A stretch of 64,000 bases of DNA from Brevibacillus invocatus (GCF_003710915.1 NZ_RHHR01000003.1:124001-188000), one strand, 5' to 3'; counted from the first letter of the stretch, positions 25,214-34,774 are shown. Numbers and translations: made by a program. Notes: generated from the letters alone by a model not told the origin.

Positions 25214-25250
25214 AAACCCTGACTTTCTGGCTTCATGCAAAAAATGCAAG

Positions 25251-25763
25251 TTACCTATTTTGTGTATGCTTGGTCCGGTAAAACTCATTAAACAGCTTCA
25301 TCAATGCGCGTTTTTCAATGCGTGAAACATACGAACGGGAGATGCCCAGCTCTCGAGCAATTTCTCTTTGTGTTTTTTCCTTGTCCTGATCCAGTCCAAA
25401 CCTGCCGATAATCACTTCTTTTTCACGCTCGTCGAGAATGTGGATGTGCTGGTAGATCTTGTTGGACTCCAGCTTGAGCTGTACGGCATCCACGACCTCG
25501 TCTGTTTCTGTTCCTAGGACGTCTATGAGGGTTATTTCATTGCCCTCTTTATCCGTGCCGATCGGATCATGCAAGGAAACGTCCTTCTTGGTTTTCTTCA
25601 GACTGCGAAGGTGCATGAGGATTTCATTCTCAATGCAACGAGCTGCATACGTCGCCAGCTTGGTTCCCTTATCCACCTGGTAGCTCTCGATCGCCTTGAT
25701 CAGGCCGATCGTACCGATGGAAATCAGGTCTTCGCTATCCTCGCCCGTGTTTTCAAATTTCTT
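25251..25763 (-). CDS. sigK: sigK 3' half (spoIIIC-like): sigma-K regions 2.2 to 4
   Basis: This segment supplies residues 67-236 of sigma-[21 protein letters not shown], the region 2 core [37 protein letters not shown], and region 4.2 with [20 protein letters not shown]. It aligns along its length with B. subtilis sigma-K. The open frame continues 27 bases upstream to 25790 (MTSLRVHNL), but those codons are element sequence, and region 1.2/2.1 is missing, so no working sigma factor is made from this half alone. The other half is 9.4 kb away at 35,139-35,338. Confidence 0.93.
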   Translation of the reverse strand, partial: KKFENTGEDSEDLISIGTIGLIKAIESYQVDKGTKLATYAARCIENEILMHLRSLKKTKKDVSLHDPIGTDKEGNEITLIDVLGTETDEVVDAVQLKLESNKIYQHIHILDEREKEVIIGRFGLDQDKEKTQREIARELGISRSYVSRIEKRALMKLFNEFYRTKHTQNR

Positions 25764-25790
25764 GAGGTTGTGAACACGAAGCGATGTCAT
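25743..25790. other. Left attachment site (attL-like) of the sigK intervening element
   Basis: The proposed crossover is the dinucleotide TT at 25762-25763 (AA in the sigK sense, first two bases of an AAG codon). To its left is sigK 3' sequence. To its right, after 3 bases, is GTTGTGAACACGAA (25767-25780), the inverted copy of the arm at the other end. Confidence 0.75.
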
Positions 25791-27393
25791 TCCCAGGCGT
25801 AAGAAACTGCTGCTGCTTTAACTCGTCAAGCGCCCCAACCGCTGTAATCTGCACTTCATTCCCGTCGTAACGGATAATGATTTCATCAACCAGTGTCTCT
25901 ACAATATGTCGCTTCTCCTCAAGGGTAAGCTCGTCGCCGGCGCTCTCGATAAAGTTTCGGACAGCCTTGGAGACCTCGGCAATCCGATTGGCCGATATTT
26001 CCTTCTCCGCTTGTTCTGACAACTGCTTTTCGTACCCGGCAAGCTCTTGCTCCAACGACTTTAGTCCGGCATTAATCTTTTGCATTTCGGTAAGCATCTC
26101 CTGCTCATCAATGACCTCCCGCTTGAACATGATTTTGATTTTTTCCTTTTCCTTCTCCTTCTGCTCCAGCTGACGTTTGATGTGGTCCGCGGCGGATTGA
26201 AGTTCCAGGTTAATCTCATTCGATTTGCTTTGCAGCCGCTCCATATAATCATCGGGATTAGACAATGTCTCCAAAATGAGCTGCCAGACGTAATGATCCA
26301 ACATATCGGCGCGCAACGTTTGAGTTGGGCACTTCTCAACTCCTTCACCATACTTCTTTGGGAAGAGGTTGGGACATCTGTAGCAGGTGTAACGGATCTT
26401 TTCTCCCGTTTCTTTATTTACCCGGCCTGTATAAGTAGTTGCTTGCCACATTCTGCCGCAATGTCCACACCGGATCATGGATTTTAACAAATACTCATAC
26501 TTTACATTTCCTGACCGTTTCATGTTTTTCTCTTTCTGCACCTGGGCTAATTCAAACAGTTGCGGGTCAATGATACTTGGCACGGTAACCTCGATCCAGT
26601 CCTTTTCCTCGCGAAAGGCATATGTTTTTTTCGGTGTGCCGTTCTTGGTTTTCTCCCCGCGAATCTTCCGGGTTTCTCTACGATTGTAATAGAACTTGCC
26701 GATGTACACCTCAGAAGTAAGAACCCTTCTAATGGAACTGGCGCTCCAGTTCCTGCTTTCCCCTCGTTTGGGTACCGTCCCCAACGCATAGAGTCGATCC
26801 CCGATTTCACGAAGCGTATAGTTCTCATGAACATACCAGTGGTATATCTTCTGGACAAATTCGGCTTCCTGCGCATTGATAATCAAGGTATTTTCATGAA
26901 GATCATATCCATAGGGAGCCACACGCATGGGCATGATCTTCTTATCTTTTTCCACCGCTTTGAGTCTTCCGCGTACCGTCCGCTTCTTGATTAAAGACAA
27001 CTCGTATTGTGCTATGGAACTCATCAGGTTGAAAAAAAGCTGCCCTTCCGGCGTATTCCGGTATTCCGTGTCCACGAACACCAGCTCGATATTGCTCCGC
27101 TCCAGCTCACGACAAAGGATTAATTTATCCGTCAAGTCCCTGGTCAACCGGTCGGGGTGGGTAACAATCAAGCGACGGACCAGCCCTTGCGCAACATCTT
27201 GTCTGAATTCATTCATGGCGGGCCGATCGATATCTTCACCTGTGAATCCTTCTTCGCGATAAACTTTGATCATGGATTCGGGAATTCCCAAGTCTTTCGC
27301 TTTCCGCATGCAAATCTCAAATTGTGCATCAAGGCTTGTGCCCTCTGATGCTTGCATGCCTGTAGAAACCCTTGGATATATGGCCGTATACAT
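25753..27393 (-). CDS. Large serine recombinase, SpoIVCA-like
   Basis: 546 residues. The resolvase catalytic domain (1 to about 140) opens with [17 protein letters not shown], nucleophile Ser10. A recombinase domain follows (about 165-270), then a zinc ribbon ([14 protein letters not shown]) and a coiled coil (about 390-460), the order found in large serine integrases and SpoIVCA. SpoIVCA excises the B. subtilis skin element in the mother cell, and the position here next to split sigK implies the same job. The ATG at 27393 has AAAGGAG 14 bases upstream, longer than usual. The stop codon lies 8-10 bases beyond the proposed crossover, in sigK sequence, so the C-terminus changes on excision. Confidence 0.92.
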   Translation of the reverse strand: MYTAIYPRVSTGMQASEGTSLDAQFEICMRKAKDLGIPESMIKVYREEGFTGEDIDRPAMNEFRQDVAQGLVRRLIVTHPDRLTRDLTDKLILCRELERSNIELVFVDTEYRNTPEGQLFFNLMSSIAQYELSLIKKRTVRGRLKAVEKDKKIMPMRVAPYGYDLHENTLIINAQEAEFVQKIYHWYVHENYTLREIGDRLYALGTVPKRGESRNWSASSIRRVLTSEVYIGKFYYNRRETRKIRGEKTKNGTPKKTYAFREEKDWIEVTVPSIIDPQLFELAQVQKEKNMKRSGNVKYEYLLKSMIRCGHCGRMWQATTYTGRVNKETGEKIRYTCYRCPNLFPKKYGEGVEKCPTQTLRADMLDHYVWQLILETLSNPDDYMERLQSKSNEINLELQSAADHIKRQLEQKEKEKEKIKIMFKREVIDEQEMLTEMQKINAGLKSLEQELAGYEKQLSEQAEKEISANRIAEVSKAVRNFIESAGDELTLEEKRHIVETLVDEIIIRYDGNEVQITAVGALDELKQQQFLTPGNDIASCSQPQEI

Positions 27394-27463
27394 GGAGGTT
27401 CGCTCTTCTCCTTTCTTATCACTATCACTTTCCAGTATCAAAGAGAGAAACAAAAAAACCGGC

Positions 27464-27964
27464 TTATTCAGTCGGTTTCAAGATCAAACGCTTTAGGATG
27501 TAATCGATAACGGCGTTTTTGGCCTCTGCAGCGGATAAGGTGTTTGAGACTTGAACTGAATCACTACATAAAGTATGAGGCACATATACGATTTTGATTG
27601 TCGGCATTCGCTCCATACTTTTCACCTCAATACACCTTATTCCATATGCTGATTGTCCTATCACAATCGCATGTCGTTTTGGATATACTTGAACATTTTC
27701 CGCTCCAATGAATGTCCAGTACCGGTGCCCAGGTACAACGGATTGACTAATAGATCCTGACCATTTGAAGGAAGTGGTTTTTAGAGTAGTCATTAGATGA
27801 TCCAAACTTAATAAGTCACCATGATAAAGATCTACGACGATCACATCCGCTCGTGATTCTAATCGGATAAAACGTTCTTGATCCGTATTTGGCTGAAGAA
27901 CATATCCATTTACATCTCTGCTACGATCCTTAGCCAGTCTCAATAACGGAATCCCAACTGGCAA
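27464..27964 (-). CDS. Uncharacterised protein in the skin-like element
   Basis: 166 residues from a TTG at 27964 (MPVGIPLLRLAKDRSRDVNG..); no good ribosome site is seen and the true start may be further in. It looks like a mixed alpha/beta protein (ADVIVVDLYHGDLLSLDHLM, HAIVIGQSAYGIRCIEV). No family is recognised. It lies 70 bases upstream of the recombinase on the same strand, and back to back with the first tyrosine recombinase, so it may share a promoter with either. Its place is where a small accessory or regulatory gene for the recombinase might be expected, but nothing in the sequence proves that. Confidence 0.45.
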   Translation of the reverse strand: MPVGIPLLRLAKDRSRDVNGYVLQPNTDQERFIRLESRADVIVVDLYHGDLLSLDHLMTTLKTTSFKWSGSISQSVVPGHRYWTFIGAENVQVYPKRHAIVIGQSAYGIRCIEVKSMERMPTIKIVYVPHTLCSDSVQVSNTLSAAEAKNAVIDYILKRLILKPTE

Positions 27965-27966
27965 TC

Positions 27967-29239
27967 ATGATATTAAGAGTCTTAGTTGGGAGAAGGTGCT
28001 CAACGTTCTTGAATACCATGTATGCATTTCGTTGGCCTGAAGAGGACGTCGAGATATGTTCACCAGAAAGTGGTTCTCTTGCATTAAATGAATGGATCTT
28101 TTCAACCCAGATTCAAGGCAAAATCTTTGCCCCCGTGCTACTGGATTACCTTGATAATAAAATGTCGATCAAATCCACCAGCTACTTTTCTTTGATGGAA
28201 TACGCACTAGAGCTCATTGATTTTTTTAAAACCCGTTATGGGCTTGATGCTAGATCCATTCAAAACAAAGAATTGGCAAATAAAGATGCACTTATTAATT
28301 TCATTGAGCATTCTTCCTACAATTTCGTTCAACGTGACATGATTCTAGCAATAGCTCGAAAATTAATCTCTAATGGGTTCGAATTAAAGAAATCAACAAA
28401 CGGTATTTCAACAAAAAAGAGGACCAAGATATAAATCATCCCGCTATCACTGCGCATATTAAAGATTTACACCGTTCAGGAGTCAAGGAAAAAAGCGTTA
28501 ACGGTAAATATAAAATCAGTTACGCCCTATTTTTAAACTGGTTGAATAAAACACGCGTTCAGTTCCAGAGCACTTCATGCGACGAATTAAGCAATTGTTT
28601 TTACGATATCCGATTCCTTCTGGCTAACCTCTATAAATTGGGCTGGTTTGCTAAAGACATAACAATGGATGTTACAGGAATCCCGTACGAGAGATACTAT
28701 TATCGCGAGTTACCAACAGATGCTGAACTCCAGTGTTTTTTCATAATATCCAACTCTATTCTGATCATCCCACATTGGAACTGGCAGCCTTTGGGTTGAT
28801 GCTTTGTCTTGGTTTGCGAATTCATGAAGTTGCTAACATTCGCTATCAGGATATCCATGTCGAGAATAGAACCATCTCTGTCTTCGGAAAAAACGAGAAA
28901 TCGGCCATTCTACCCTTACCTGATCCGCTACAGAATTACTTTCAAAAGCTTGTTGTCAACAAAAGTCAGGATGTCCATCTGTTTGGAAACAACAGCCAAT
29001 CAACTATTCGCAAATTAAGGGCACAGTACAAACTTTATTCTTTTGTCTCGGGATGGAAATATCCAGGGGGGCCCCATTTACTGAGGCACACTTTCATCAG
29101 CAGGTTGTCAGAACGTACAGATTGCCCGTCACAATTGCTTATGTACTTGGCAAGGCATGATCGGCCAGAAAACACTGCACGATACGTCCACCGGAGCCCC
29201 AATCAATTAACACGTGCTGTAAACAAAATCAATTACTGA
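27967..29239 (+). pseudogene. First tyrosine recombinase of the trio (two frameshifts)
   Basis: Three frames give one protein. The N-terminal part runs 27967-28434 (PVLLDYLDNKMSIKSTSYFS..), the SAM-like middle about 28400-28750 (ITAHIKDLHRSGVKEKSVNG..), and the catalytic domain 28733-29239. The latter has Arg in LGLRIHEVANI, HLLRHTF, His in LARHDRPE and Tyr in ENTARYVH. The second frame change is at a run of six T (near 28738-28743), which could be a slippage site but more likely marks decay. Full length would be about 420 residues. Confidence 0.7.
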
Positions 29240-29249
29240 GGAGGTTCCC

Positions 29250-30293
29250 ATGCCTAAAGTAATCAACGATACAAAGTATACCGAACTTAAAGAACAACTG
29301 AATCAGCTGTTATGTCTTTATGGTCCAGAGAAAATGCGGCAAGTTATGGAAACCTTGCCTGTCCAGACACAGACAAAACCTAATATGCCCCCGGCAGTGC
29401 GGAACGTTTCATTTCTCGAAGCCGTTGATGCTTTCTATCAAAGCAGCAAGTTTTCTGGACTTAGCCGGACCACGCAAACAACGTATCGGTCAGAGATGAA
29501 ACTTTTCCAGCAACATGTGAAGGAAAAGTTTGGCGACGATCCGCAGTTTGAAAAGGTATCAAACGGCGAATTCTTGTCCGACTATATTAAGCTTAATGAG
29601 GATCCTAATACAAAAGCCAAGAAGTCTTCCTTTCTTCGAACCTTCATAAAGACCACATACAAAATATTCTTTGGTCATCAGGATCTCGGGGACTTGAAGA
29701 CTATACTACGCGTTCGATGGTCAAACGATGACGCACCAAAATCCTTTACTAAAGTGCAGATCGCGGAAATCTTGCAGATCGCTCAATCTCGTAACCACGA
29801 TAGCCTTTACACTGCAATTATCTGGACTTTCCTTGGGAGTGGAATTCGCATAAACGAGCTGTGCCATCTAAGGATCGGTGATATCACACCTGATACTCAA
29901 ACAATCAAGGTAACACCCAAAGGGGCTGAGAATACCAAGAAAGTCCGAAAAATCAACGAGCTCGCCTTAATGATGCTCACAGATTTTATAGAGAAAAAAT
30001 ACAGTCGCGCTCGCGAGGTGATGCCAGATTCCGATTATCAAAGGCTCTATATCTTTTCAAGCACTGCCGGGGATAAACCCATCACATCTAGAGCCATTCA
30101 GCAATTTATGAAACGTATTATTCGCGAGTCTCGGTCGATAAAAGAGGAAGACAAAGATCATTTAGGTCCTCACTCTTTTCGTCATTCTTTTGCCGTTCAA
30201 GGCCTTGAAGCAGGGATCGATATATACACCCTCTCAAAACTTCTAGGTCACGAGTCGATCGACAGCACGATGAAGTATTTGCTTTTATTATGA
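29250..30293 (+). CDS. Second tyrosine recombinase of the trio
   Basis: 347 residues with an intact frame. A SAM-like N-terminal DNA-binding domain (about 50-150) precedes the catalytic domain with Arg in GSGIRINELCHL, HSFRHSF, the LGHES histidine and Tyr343 in STMKYLLLL. All catalytic residues of the phage integrase family are present. GAGGAGG lies 5 bases before the ATG. The protein ends 4 residues after the tyrosine, shorter than usual, and the third recombinase begins in an overlapping frame. Whether it can act without its broken partners is unknown. Confidence 0.85.
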   Translation: MPKVINDTKYTELKEQLNQLLCLYGPEKMRQVMETLPVQTQTKPNMPPAVRNVSFLEAVDAFYQSSKFSGLSRTTQTTYRSEMKLFQQHVKEKFGDDPQFEKVSNGEFLSDYIKLNEDPNTKAKKSSFLRTFIKTTYKIFFGHQDLGDLKTILRVRWSNDDAPKSFTKVQIAEILQIAQSRNHDSLYTAIIWTFLGSGIRINELCHLRIGDITPDTQTIKVTPKGAENTKKVRKINELALMMLTDFIEKKYSRAREVMPDSDYQRLYIFSSTAGDKPITSRAIQQFMKRIIRESRSIKEEDKDHLGPHSFRHSFAVQGLEAGIDIYTLSKLLGHESIDSTMKYLLLL

Positions 30294-31021
30294 TACTGAA
30301 TCCGAGACTTATCGCCCGATCGATACTGAATGTATTGACGGTTATATCCAGTTTCTCAAGAAGAGGTTTCAGGCAAGCAAGAATACTATCTTCCATAACA
30401 TTGTTTACCTGAAACATTTTTTCACGTTACTTCACGGTCTTGGGATGATTAAACAAAACCCCATGAAGAATTTTCCGAATCCGTATTATGAACGCCGAAT
30501 AATAGATCGTTCCCTCTCCATTGGTGAATGTCAACGATTATTTCAAGCAGCGCTTAAAGCCGATCCAATTGTCCGGAAGTTCTACATCCTCATATTGCTA
30601 ATGTCAACGACCGCTCTTCGAAACAGGGAGATTATACAAAACCTCCTCCGAAGTCGTTTATATGCCCGATTCCCTCGTTGTCGAGTTGGAGCGTTATTTG
30701 CATCATCCGGTTGTAGAAGAATGGCGGAATTCCGAACATTCCGGACATTCCGAGGTTTTCTTTGAAAACAATCGACCACTAACAAAAGCAGCATTAAACC
30801 GAATCATCAAGAATCTTTGCCTAGAGGCCGGTATACAAAAGACAGTCACTGCCCATAGTTTTCGACATACAACGGCATACTTGATGCAGAGCAGCGGAAT
30901 TGACATTATCGCTATAAAACGACAACTACGCCATAAGCAGTTATCAACAACTTTGCGATATGTTCCTCTAGTTGACGCTGCGAAGCTGCTGAATGACGCG
31001 TGTTCCGATCTTCTTCAATAA
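30274..31021 (+). pseudogene. Third tyrosine recombinase of the trio (no start, internal loss)
   Basis: The N-terminal domain (CIDGYIQFLKKRFQASKNTI.., IGECQRLFQAALKADPIVRK) reads in one frame as far as TTALRNREII near 30637. The catalytic remainder (MPDSLVVELERYLHHPVVEE.., AHSFRHTTAYLMQ, LRHKQLSTTLRYV with its Tyr) is in another frame from about 30650 to 31021. The strands normally between these parts are missing, and no start codon precedes the first part, so this copy is dead. Confidence 0.75.
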
Positions 31022-31030
31022 CAACAAAAA

Positions 31031-31071
31031 GAACCCAAAGAATGCAAAGAAAAAAAGCTTCATTCGGGTTC
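31031..31071 (+). terminator. Hairpin after the recombinase trio
   Basis: GAACCC (31031-31036) plus GAATG (31040-31044) pair with CATTC (31061-31065) plus GGGTTC (31066-31071). There is only a weak T tract, so termination is tentative. Confidence 0.5.
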
Positions 31072-31121
31072 ATTATTTGAACAATTATAGTACACAAGGA
31101 CAGACTACTCCCGTGTTGTCA

Positions 31122-31250
31122 TTAATCACCATAAAGGGAATTGAATTCCGTTTGATAGACAATATAAGTTCCGTTCGCTTTTGCATCCAGTTTCGCGCGA
31201 TCGCCCGTAAGTTTGATCAGTTTTTGCAAATCTTGAATACGGTCCATCAT
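31122..31250 (-). CDS. Very small hypothetical ORF
   Basis: 42 residues (MMDRIQDLQKLIKLTGDRAK, then LDAKANGTYIVYQTEFNSLY). Amphipathic and charged, like a small regulatory or structural peptide. The ribosome site is weak, and an overlapping frame is also open, so its reality is uncertain. No family recognised. Confidence 0.35.
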   Translation of the reverse strand: MMDRIQDLQKLIKLTGDRAKLDAKANGTYIVYQTEFNSLYGD

Positions 31251-31400
31251 AGGTCACTATCCAACCCGACTTAATCTTGCCATTATTATAACATACTCGT
31301 TTCAGATCAAAATTACAGGCCTCGCATACCAGTTTGTCCACCCACTCACAAAAATCAAGCTATGCTCAAACCGCGTTACTTCTTATTCCCATTATAAAGT

Positions 31401-32203
31401 TCAAAAACGAATCTTCCCCAGCTCCTCCCGGAAAGCCGGTCTTCGCGGAAATTTGGTTAACAATTTTTGTGTGACGGTGAACGCTTCTTTCCGCCCGTCA
31501 ACCTGTTGAAGCATTCGAATGATCCGGCAAACATCGGCGTAATCTCGCCTGTCCCTGGATTGATCCGCCCGGAATTCGATATATGCCACGAAAAGCGCCT
31601 TCACCTCCTCCGGGTAATGCGGAAGCAATTGCTCATAGAACGATTCAATTCGGTAAGGTGCCTTGCGGACATGTTCCAAAAGCCGTGCGTACATCTCCTC
31701 TTCCACCAGAATTTGGGTATACGTATGCTCTCCCCTCGGGCTCTGCTCTAATTGATCTAACATATCTTGCAAATACAAAGTCCATTCTCCCTCATCGGAA
31801 AATGTATCCTTCACAGAGCGATAATACGCATACTCTCCGTTCACAATCAGCTCCATCCCGAGTTTCCGCTGCTGTTCGACTTGTCCTGTGCGATGGTATG
31901 CCTCATACCGATATTTCTTCCAGCGATAGACGAGCCCCGGCAGCCCCTGATCTTGGGCTTCCCCGGCCTCCGCCAATCGGATCGCTTCCTCGGCATCGCC
32001 TTGCTCAAGCGCCGCTCGAATCGCAATCTCCCGAATTTCCGGGAAATGCAGATGTTTATACAAATAAGCTTTCGCCTGTTCTTCACCTGAACGTTCCAAA
32101 ATTTGACCATATCGGAGCACAGTTACCCGCTCGTCTGTGTACTCCCGCGACCAATTAATTGTTGAAGTTCCGAAATGACCGCTTGAGCATACAGCTTAAT
32201 CAT
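31401..32203 (-). pseudogene. Truncated C-terminal part of a large helical-repeat protein
   Basis: The long frame (239 codons) reads VLRYGQILERSGEEQAKAYL, AIRAALEQGDAEEAIRLAEA, RWKKYRYEAYHRTGQ and NGEYAYYRSVKDTF, a TPR-like helical region I recall from the C-termini of SWIM-zinc-finger-associated proteins of Paenibacillaceae. Upstream, MIKLYAQAVISELQQLIGR in another frame joins it near 32150 by a frameshift, and the N-terminal zinc-finger part is absent. It is probably a non-functional remnant; the long frame alone could still make a soluble fragment. Confidence 0.5.
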
Positions 32204-32255
32204 CGTCTGTCTTCAAGAACGTTTCACCGGTATCCCCTGCCCAAACATTTCTTTA

Positions 32256-32894
32256 TTACTCGAGAATCAACTTCACTTCAATGGATTCGAACCAATCAGA
32301 AACACGTTTGCGATTCTGCTCTTCAACAAACTGGTAATACCGCCCTAACTGCTCGCTGTCGGAAGATAACGCATCCTTGAATCTTCGGAATATTTTCTTG
32401 CCGCCGCTCAATATGTGAATCAAATTGGATTGCAACTTTTTATCTTCAATTGTTTCTGTAAAATCCACCATGTCCGCGTACCCTTCATCCGACTCCCGTT
32501 GTGGTATTCGAAAATAAATTTCATTAAACCCTTCCTCAATGATCTCGCTCAATTCTTCGTCCTCTTCATCCCGGTCAAACGTTCGCAACGTGACAACATC
32601 GCCAGTTTCGATATTCAGGAAGGACTCTATTCCTTCTACGTACATGTCGTATGCATCCACAATCTCCTGAAACTGCTGCTTGGTCAATTTCAATTCTTTC
32701 ATAGGTTCTCCCTCAGCTACTGTCGCTTTGATCAACTCGCCGCGTTGTTCAGCCTCATATTCCTCCCACGTGATTCCATACGGGAAGCCGCCATCCGTAT
32801 ATCCGGCGATAAAATAGAAATTCTCGTCTTGCTCCAACAGCCCCGTGAATTCCGCTTTCTGACCGGTCCGCTTATTTTTCTTCCTTCCGCGCAT
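32256..32894 (-). CDS. UPF0158 family protein
   Basis: 212 residues. The middle and C-terminus match UPF0158: IVDAYDMYVEGIESFLNIET, then EIYFRIPQRESDEGYADMVD and IFRRFKDALS..GRYYQFVEEQNRKRVSDW. Function of the family is unknown. The first 65 residues (RGRKKNKRTGQKAEFTGLLE..) are extra and basic. The ATG at 32894 has AGGTGGGG 6 bases upstream. It lies 12 bases after the PRiA4_ORF3 gene and is probably co-transcribed with it. Confidence 0.7.
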   Translation of the reverse strand: MRGRKKNKRTGQKAEFTGLLEQDENFYFIAGYTDGGFPYGITWEEYEAEQRGELIKATVAEGEPMKELKLTKQQFQEIVDAYDMYVEGIESFLNIETGDVVTLRTFDRDEEDEELSEIIEEGFNEIYFRIPQRESDEGYADMVDFTETIEDKKLQSNLIHILSGGKKIFRRFKDALSSDSEQLGRYYQFVEEQNRKRVSDWFESIEVKLILE

Positions 32895-32906
32895 TAAGTT
32901 CCCCAC

Positions 32907-34040
32907 CTAAATCCATCTTATTTGAGCGTGCAGATTAGCCAAATTGTCATGAAAACCCCAGCCGATCCCTTCTGTTTCCGAAACCACGGCTTCGAGGCGC
33001 TCCTCGAATTCGTCGAACAACTCGGCTGTTTCATCTTTATTTACTTGATCAATGATATCGGCATACATGGACACCATGCTGTAGTAGAAGCGTTCATCAA
33101 TATCCCCGTAGCTTAGGGTGAAATCAACTCCATTTTCAACGTAGACCAGCTTCAATTCCAGGGCGTACCTGGCATTTCCAGTCAATCTTTCGAATTCCGA
33201 GATCGCATGTTTCGCTTCCTGGAGTCTCAGCTTGCCAAATCCCCGCTCAGGGAAAAACTCTTTCTCAACCTTCTTGCAATACTCTTGAAAGAGAGACTCT
33301 ACTGCTTCATCGCCCAGTATTCTTACAGCAAGAAACTTCTCCATATCTTTGCTGGCGCCATGACAAGCCTTCACCAAATCGATAAGCTGGTCGCTATTTA
33401 GCTGCTTCAGATGCTTATTCAGAGCAGACTTCGTCAGCTTCACAGGCTTTTTCCCTACCGGCCGCTTAACCAGTGACTTGGGGATCAGCTTGTCCTTCTG
33501 CCGCTCAAGCTCCTGATTCACTCCTTCGCAGGAGAAATGTTCGGGATCATATCCTTCTCGAACCCAGCCTATAAAATCATCCCGCTCCGGATGATTGGGA
33601 GTAAGCAGTACTTCCAGCATATGCTGATGCCCCCACACGCCTCCCACATCTTCCTGCGGACAGCCGCGGGCACCATCTAGACACAAGGGTGCCGGGTCGG
33701 ATGTCGATGCGTCGATTTTGATCAACGTAACCGTGTGCTGCCAATCATCTCCAAAATCATACACGTATGTAAATACGGTGTTTTCTTCGTGAACATGCTT
33801 CTGAACGATTTCTCTTCGAGCATTCAATACCTCTCGGTCTTCCATATCTGCGAATGTCGGATCGGGCAGACCGATCACCTTTTCTTTCACATGAAACTCG
33901 TATAAATGGTAATTTTCCCATCCCATGACCGATTGGATGATTTTGTGAAGCTGATGAAACGTCACGTCCGGATGAAATTGAAACTCCCGCCAAATCTTCG
34001 GGGCAATCTCATTTAGTTCGATTCTGCATCTATAAACCAT
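32907..34040 (-). CDS. PRiA4_ORF3 domain fused to a DUF6155-like domain
   Basis: 377 residues. Residues 1 to about 185 are the plasmid pRiA4b ORF-3 domain (YRCRIELNEIAPKIWREFQF.., TYVYDFGDDWQHTVTLIKID, GARGCPQEDVGG), common on plasmids and transposable elements. Residues about 200-377 (KLTKSALNKHLKQLNSDQLI.., FPERGFGKLRLQEAKHAISE, MYADIIDQ) resemble DUF6155. Neither part has a proven activity. AAAGGAG lies 8 bases before the ATG. With UPF0158 it forms a two-gene unit inside the skin-like element. Confidence 0.75.
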   Translation of the reverse strand: MVYRCRIELNEIAPKIWREFQFHPDVTFHQLHKIIQSVMGWENYHLYEFHVKEKVIGLPDPTFADMEDREVLNARREIVQKHVHEENTVFTYVYDFGDDWQHTVTLIKIDASTSDPAPLCLDGARGCPQEDVGGVWGHQHMLEVLLTPNHPERDDFIGWVREGYDPEHFSCEGVNQELERQKDKLIPKSLVKRPVGKKPVKLTKSALNKHLKQLNSDQLIDLVKACHGASKDMEKFLAVRILGDEAVESLFQEYCKKVEKEFFPERGFGKLRLQEAKHAISEFERLTGNARYALELKLVYVENGVDFTLSYGDIDERFYYSMVSMYADIIDQVNKDETAELFDEFEERLEAVVSETEGIGWGFHDNLANLHAQIRWI

Positions 34041-34118
34041 GATCGTCTGTTCTCCTTTTAGTTATTCCGGTTATATAAACAAACCCACTGTATCCCGGGC
34101 GGAATGACAATGGGTTGG

Positions 34119-34511
34119 CTAAATCGTGAATAGCGGCAAACCGAATGCTTCCCGAACAAAGCTCATATCGTGGTCCCTTGATACAAGACCAAGCTGGTGC
34201 TCAATAGAAGTTGCAATAATAATTGCGTCCGGAGTTTTAAGCTTCCGTCCTTTCGACTTTTGTTCCCTGCGTATGTCCCCGGCAAGTCGGGCAACACTGG
34301 AACTTACCTCAATACATCTTCGTGAATTAAACAGCTTGATTCCTTGCAAACGATAAGCGGATTCCAGCCCGCTGAACACTTCGCACTCCGTAATTACGGA
34401 GAAATAAATCGACATCCGATCGTCACTGGCCTGCCTGACAAAATCCAACGCGGCATGCTCCCCAGCCAGCAATGCGATCGCAATATTGGTATCGAGTAAA
34501 TAACCGCCCAT
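34119..34511 (-). CDS. PIN-domain toxin (VapC-like)
   Basis: 130 residues making a complete PIN domain: the first acid in YLLDTNIAIAL, a Glu in SVITECEVFSGLE, and the later acids in TPDAIIIATSIEH and SRDHDMSF. These coordinate Mg2+ for ribonuclease activity in VapC toxins, which usually cut tRNA or rRNA. The start immediately follows the stop of the 77-residue gene upstream, the tight coupling typical of antitoxin-toxin pairs. It is inside the element removed from the mother cell on excision. Confidence 0.82.
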   Translation of the reverse strand: MGGYLLDTNIAIALLAGEHAALDFVRQASDDRMSIYFSVITECEVFSGLESAYRLQGIKLFNSRRCIEVSSSVARLAGDIRREQKSKGRKLKTPDAIIIATSIEHQLGLVSRDHDMSFVREAFGLPLFTI

Positions 34512-34745
34512 TTAGTTCCACTCTTCCTCACGCATTTTCTTGACTTCATTAGCCAACTGCTTTGCTTGTTCCGGTGTTAATACCCCCGCCGACTCAAGGA
34601 TGTCATCAATGGAGTAGTCATCCTCTACTTCAATCGTGTCGTTATCCAAATTGATTTTTACTTTGCTGTGCGTAATATTCATCTTTTGCAGTATGGAGCG
34701 TAGTTCCTTAGCCGTTTGTTGATCCATCTTTTTGGGCAAAGACAT
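34512..34745 (-). CDS. Putative antitoxin of the PIN toxin
   Basis: 77 residues, acidic and helical (AKELRSILQKMNITHSKVKI.., DDYSIDDILESAGVLTPEQA), directly upstream of and abutting the PIN toxin gene. It shows no clear AbrB or ribbon-helix-helix signature, so the role is inferred from size, position and pairing. A ribosome site is only weakly visible before its ATG. Confidence 0.65.
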   Translation of the reverse strand: MSLPKKMDQQTAKELRSILQKMNITHSKVKINLDNDTIEVEDDYSIDDILESAGVLTPEQAKQLANEVKKMREEEWN

Positions 34746-34774
34746 TGTTTAAACACCAACCTTCCGATTTAAGA

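Larger units (their letters stand above)
27967..31021 (+). mobile_element. Decayed RIT-like cassette of three tandem tyrosine recombinases
   Basis: Three different tyrosine recombinase genes follow one another on the plus strand, 10 bases or less apart. This is the arrangement of 'recombinase in trio' (RIT) elements. The first and third are broken by frameshifts. The G+C content appears lower than in the flanking genes, suggesting a separate arrival. TCCCAACT/AGTTGGGA inverted copies at about 27950-27957 and 27990-27997 flank the left start, and a GAACCC..GGGTTC hairpin follows the right end; true terminal repeats were not established. Confidence 0.6.

Noticed and set aside
28733-28750. Programmed frameshift at the T6 run in the first tyrosine recombinase
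   Set aside because: A second frame break upstream and a broken third recombinase point to decay rather than regulated slippage.
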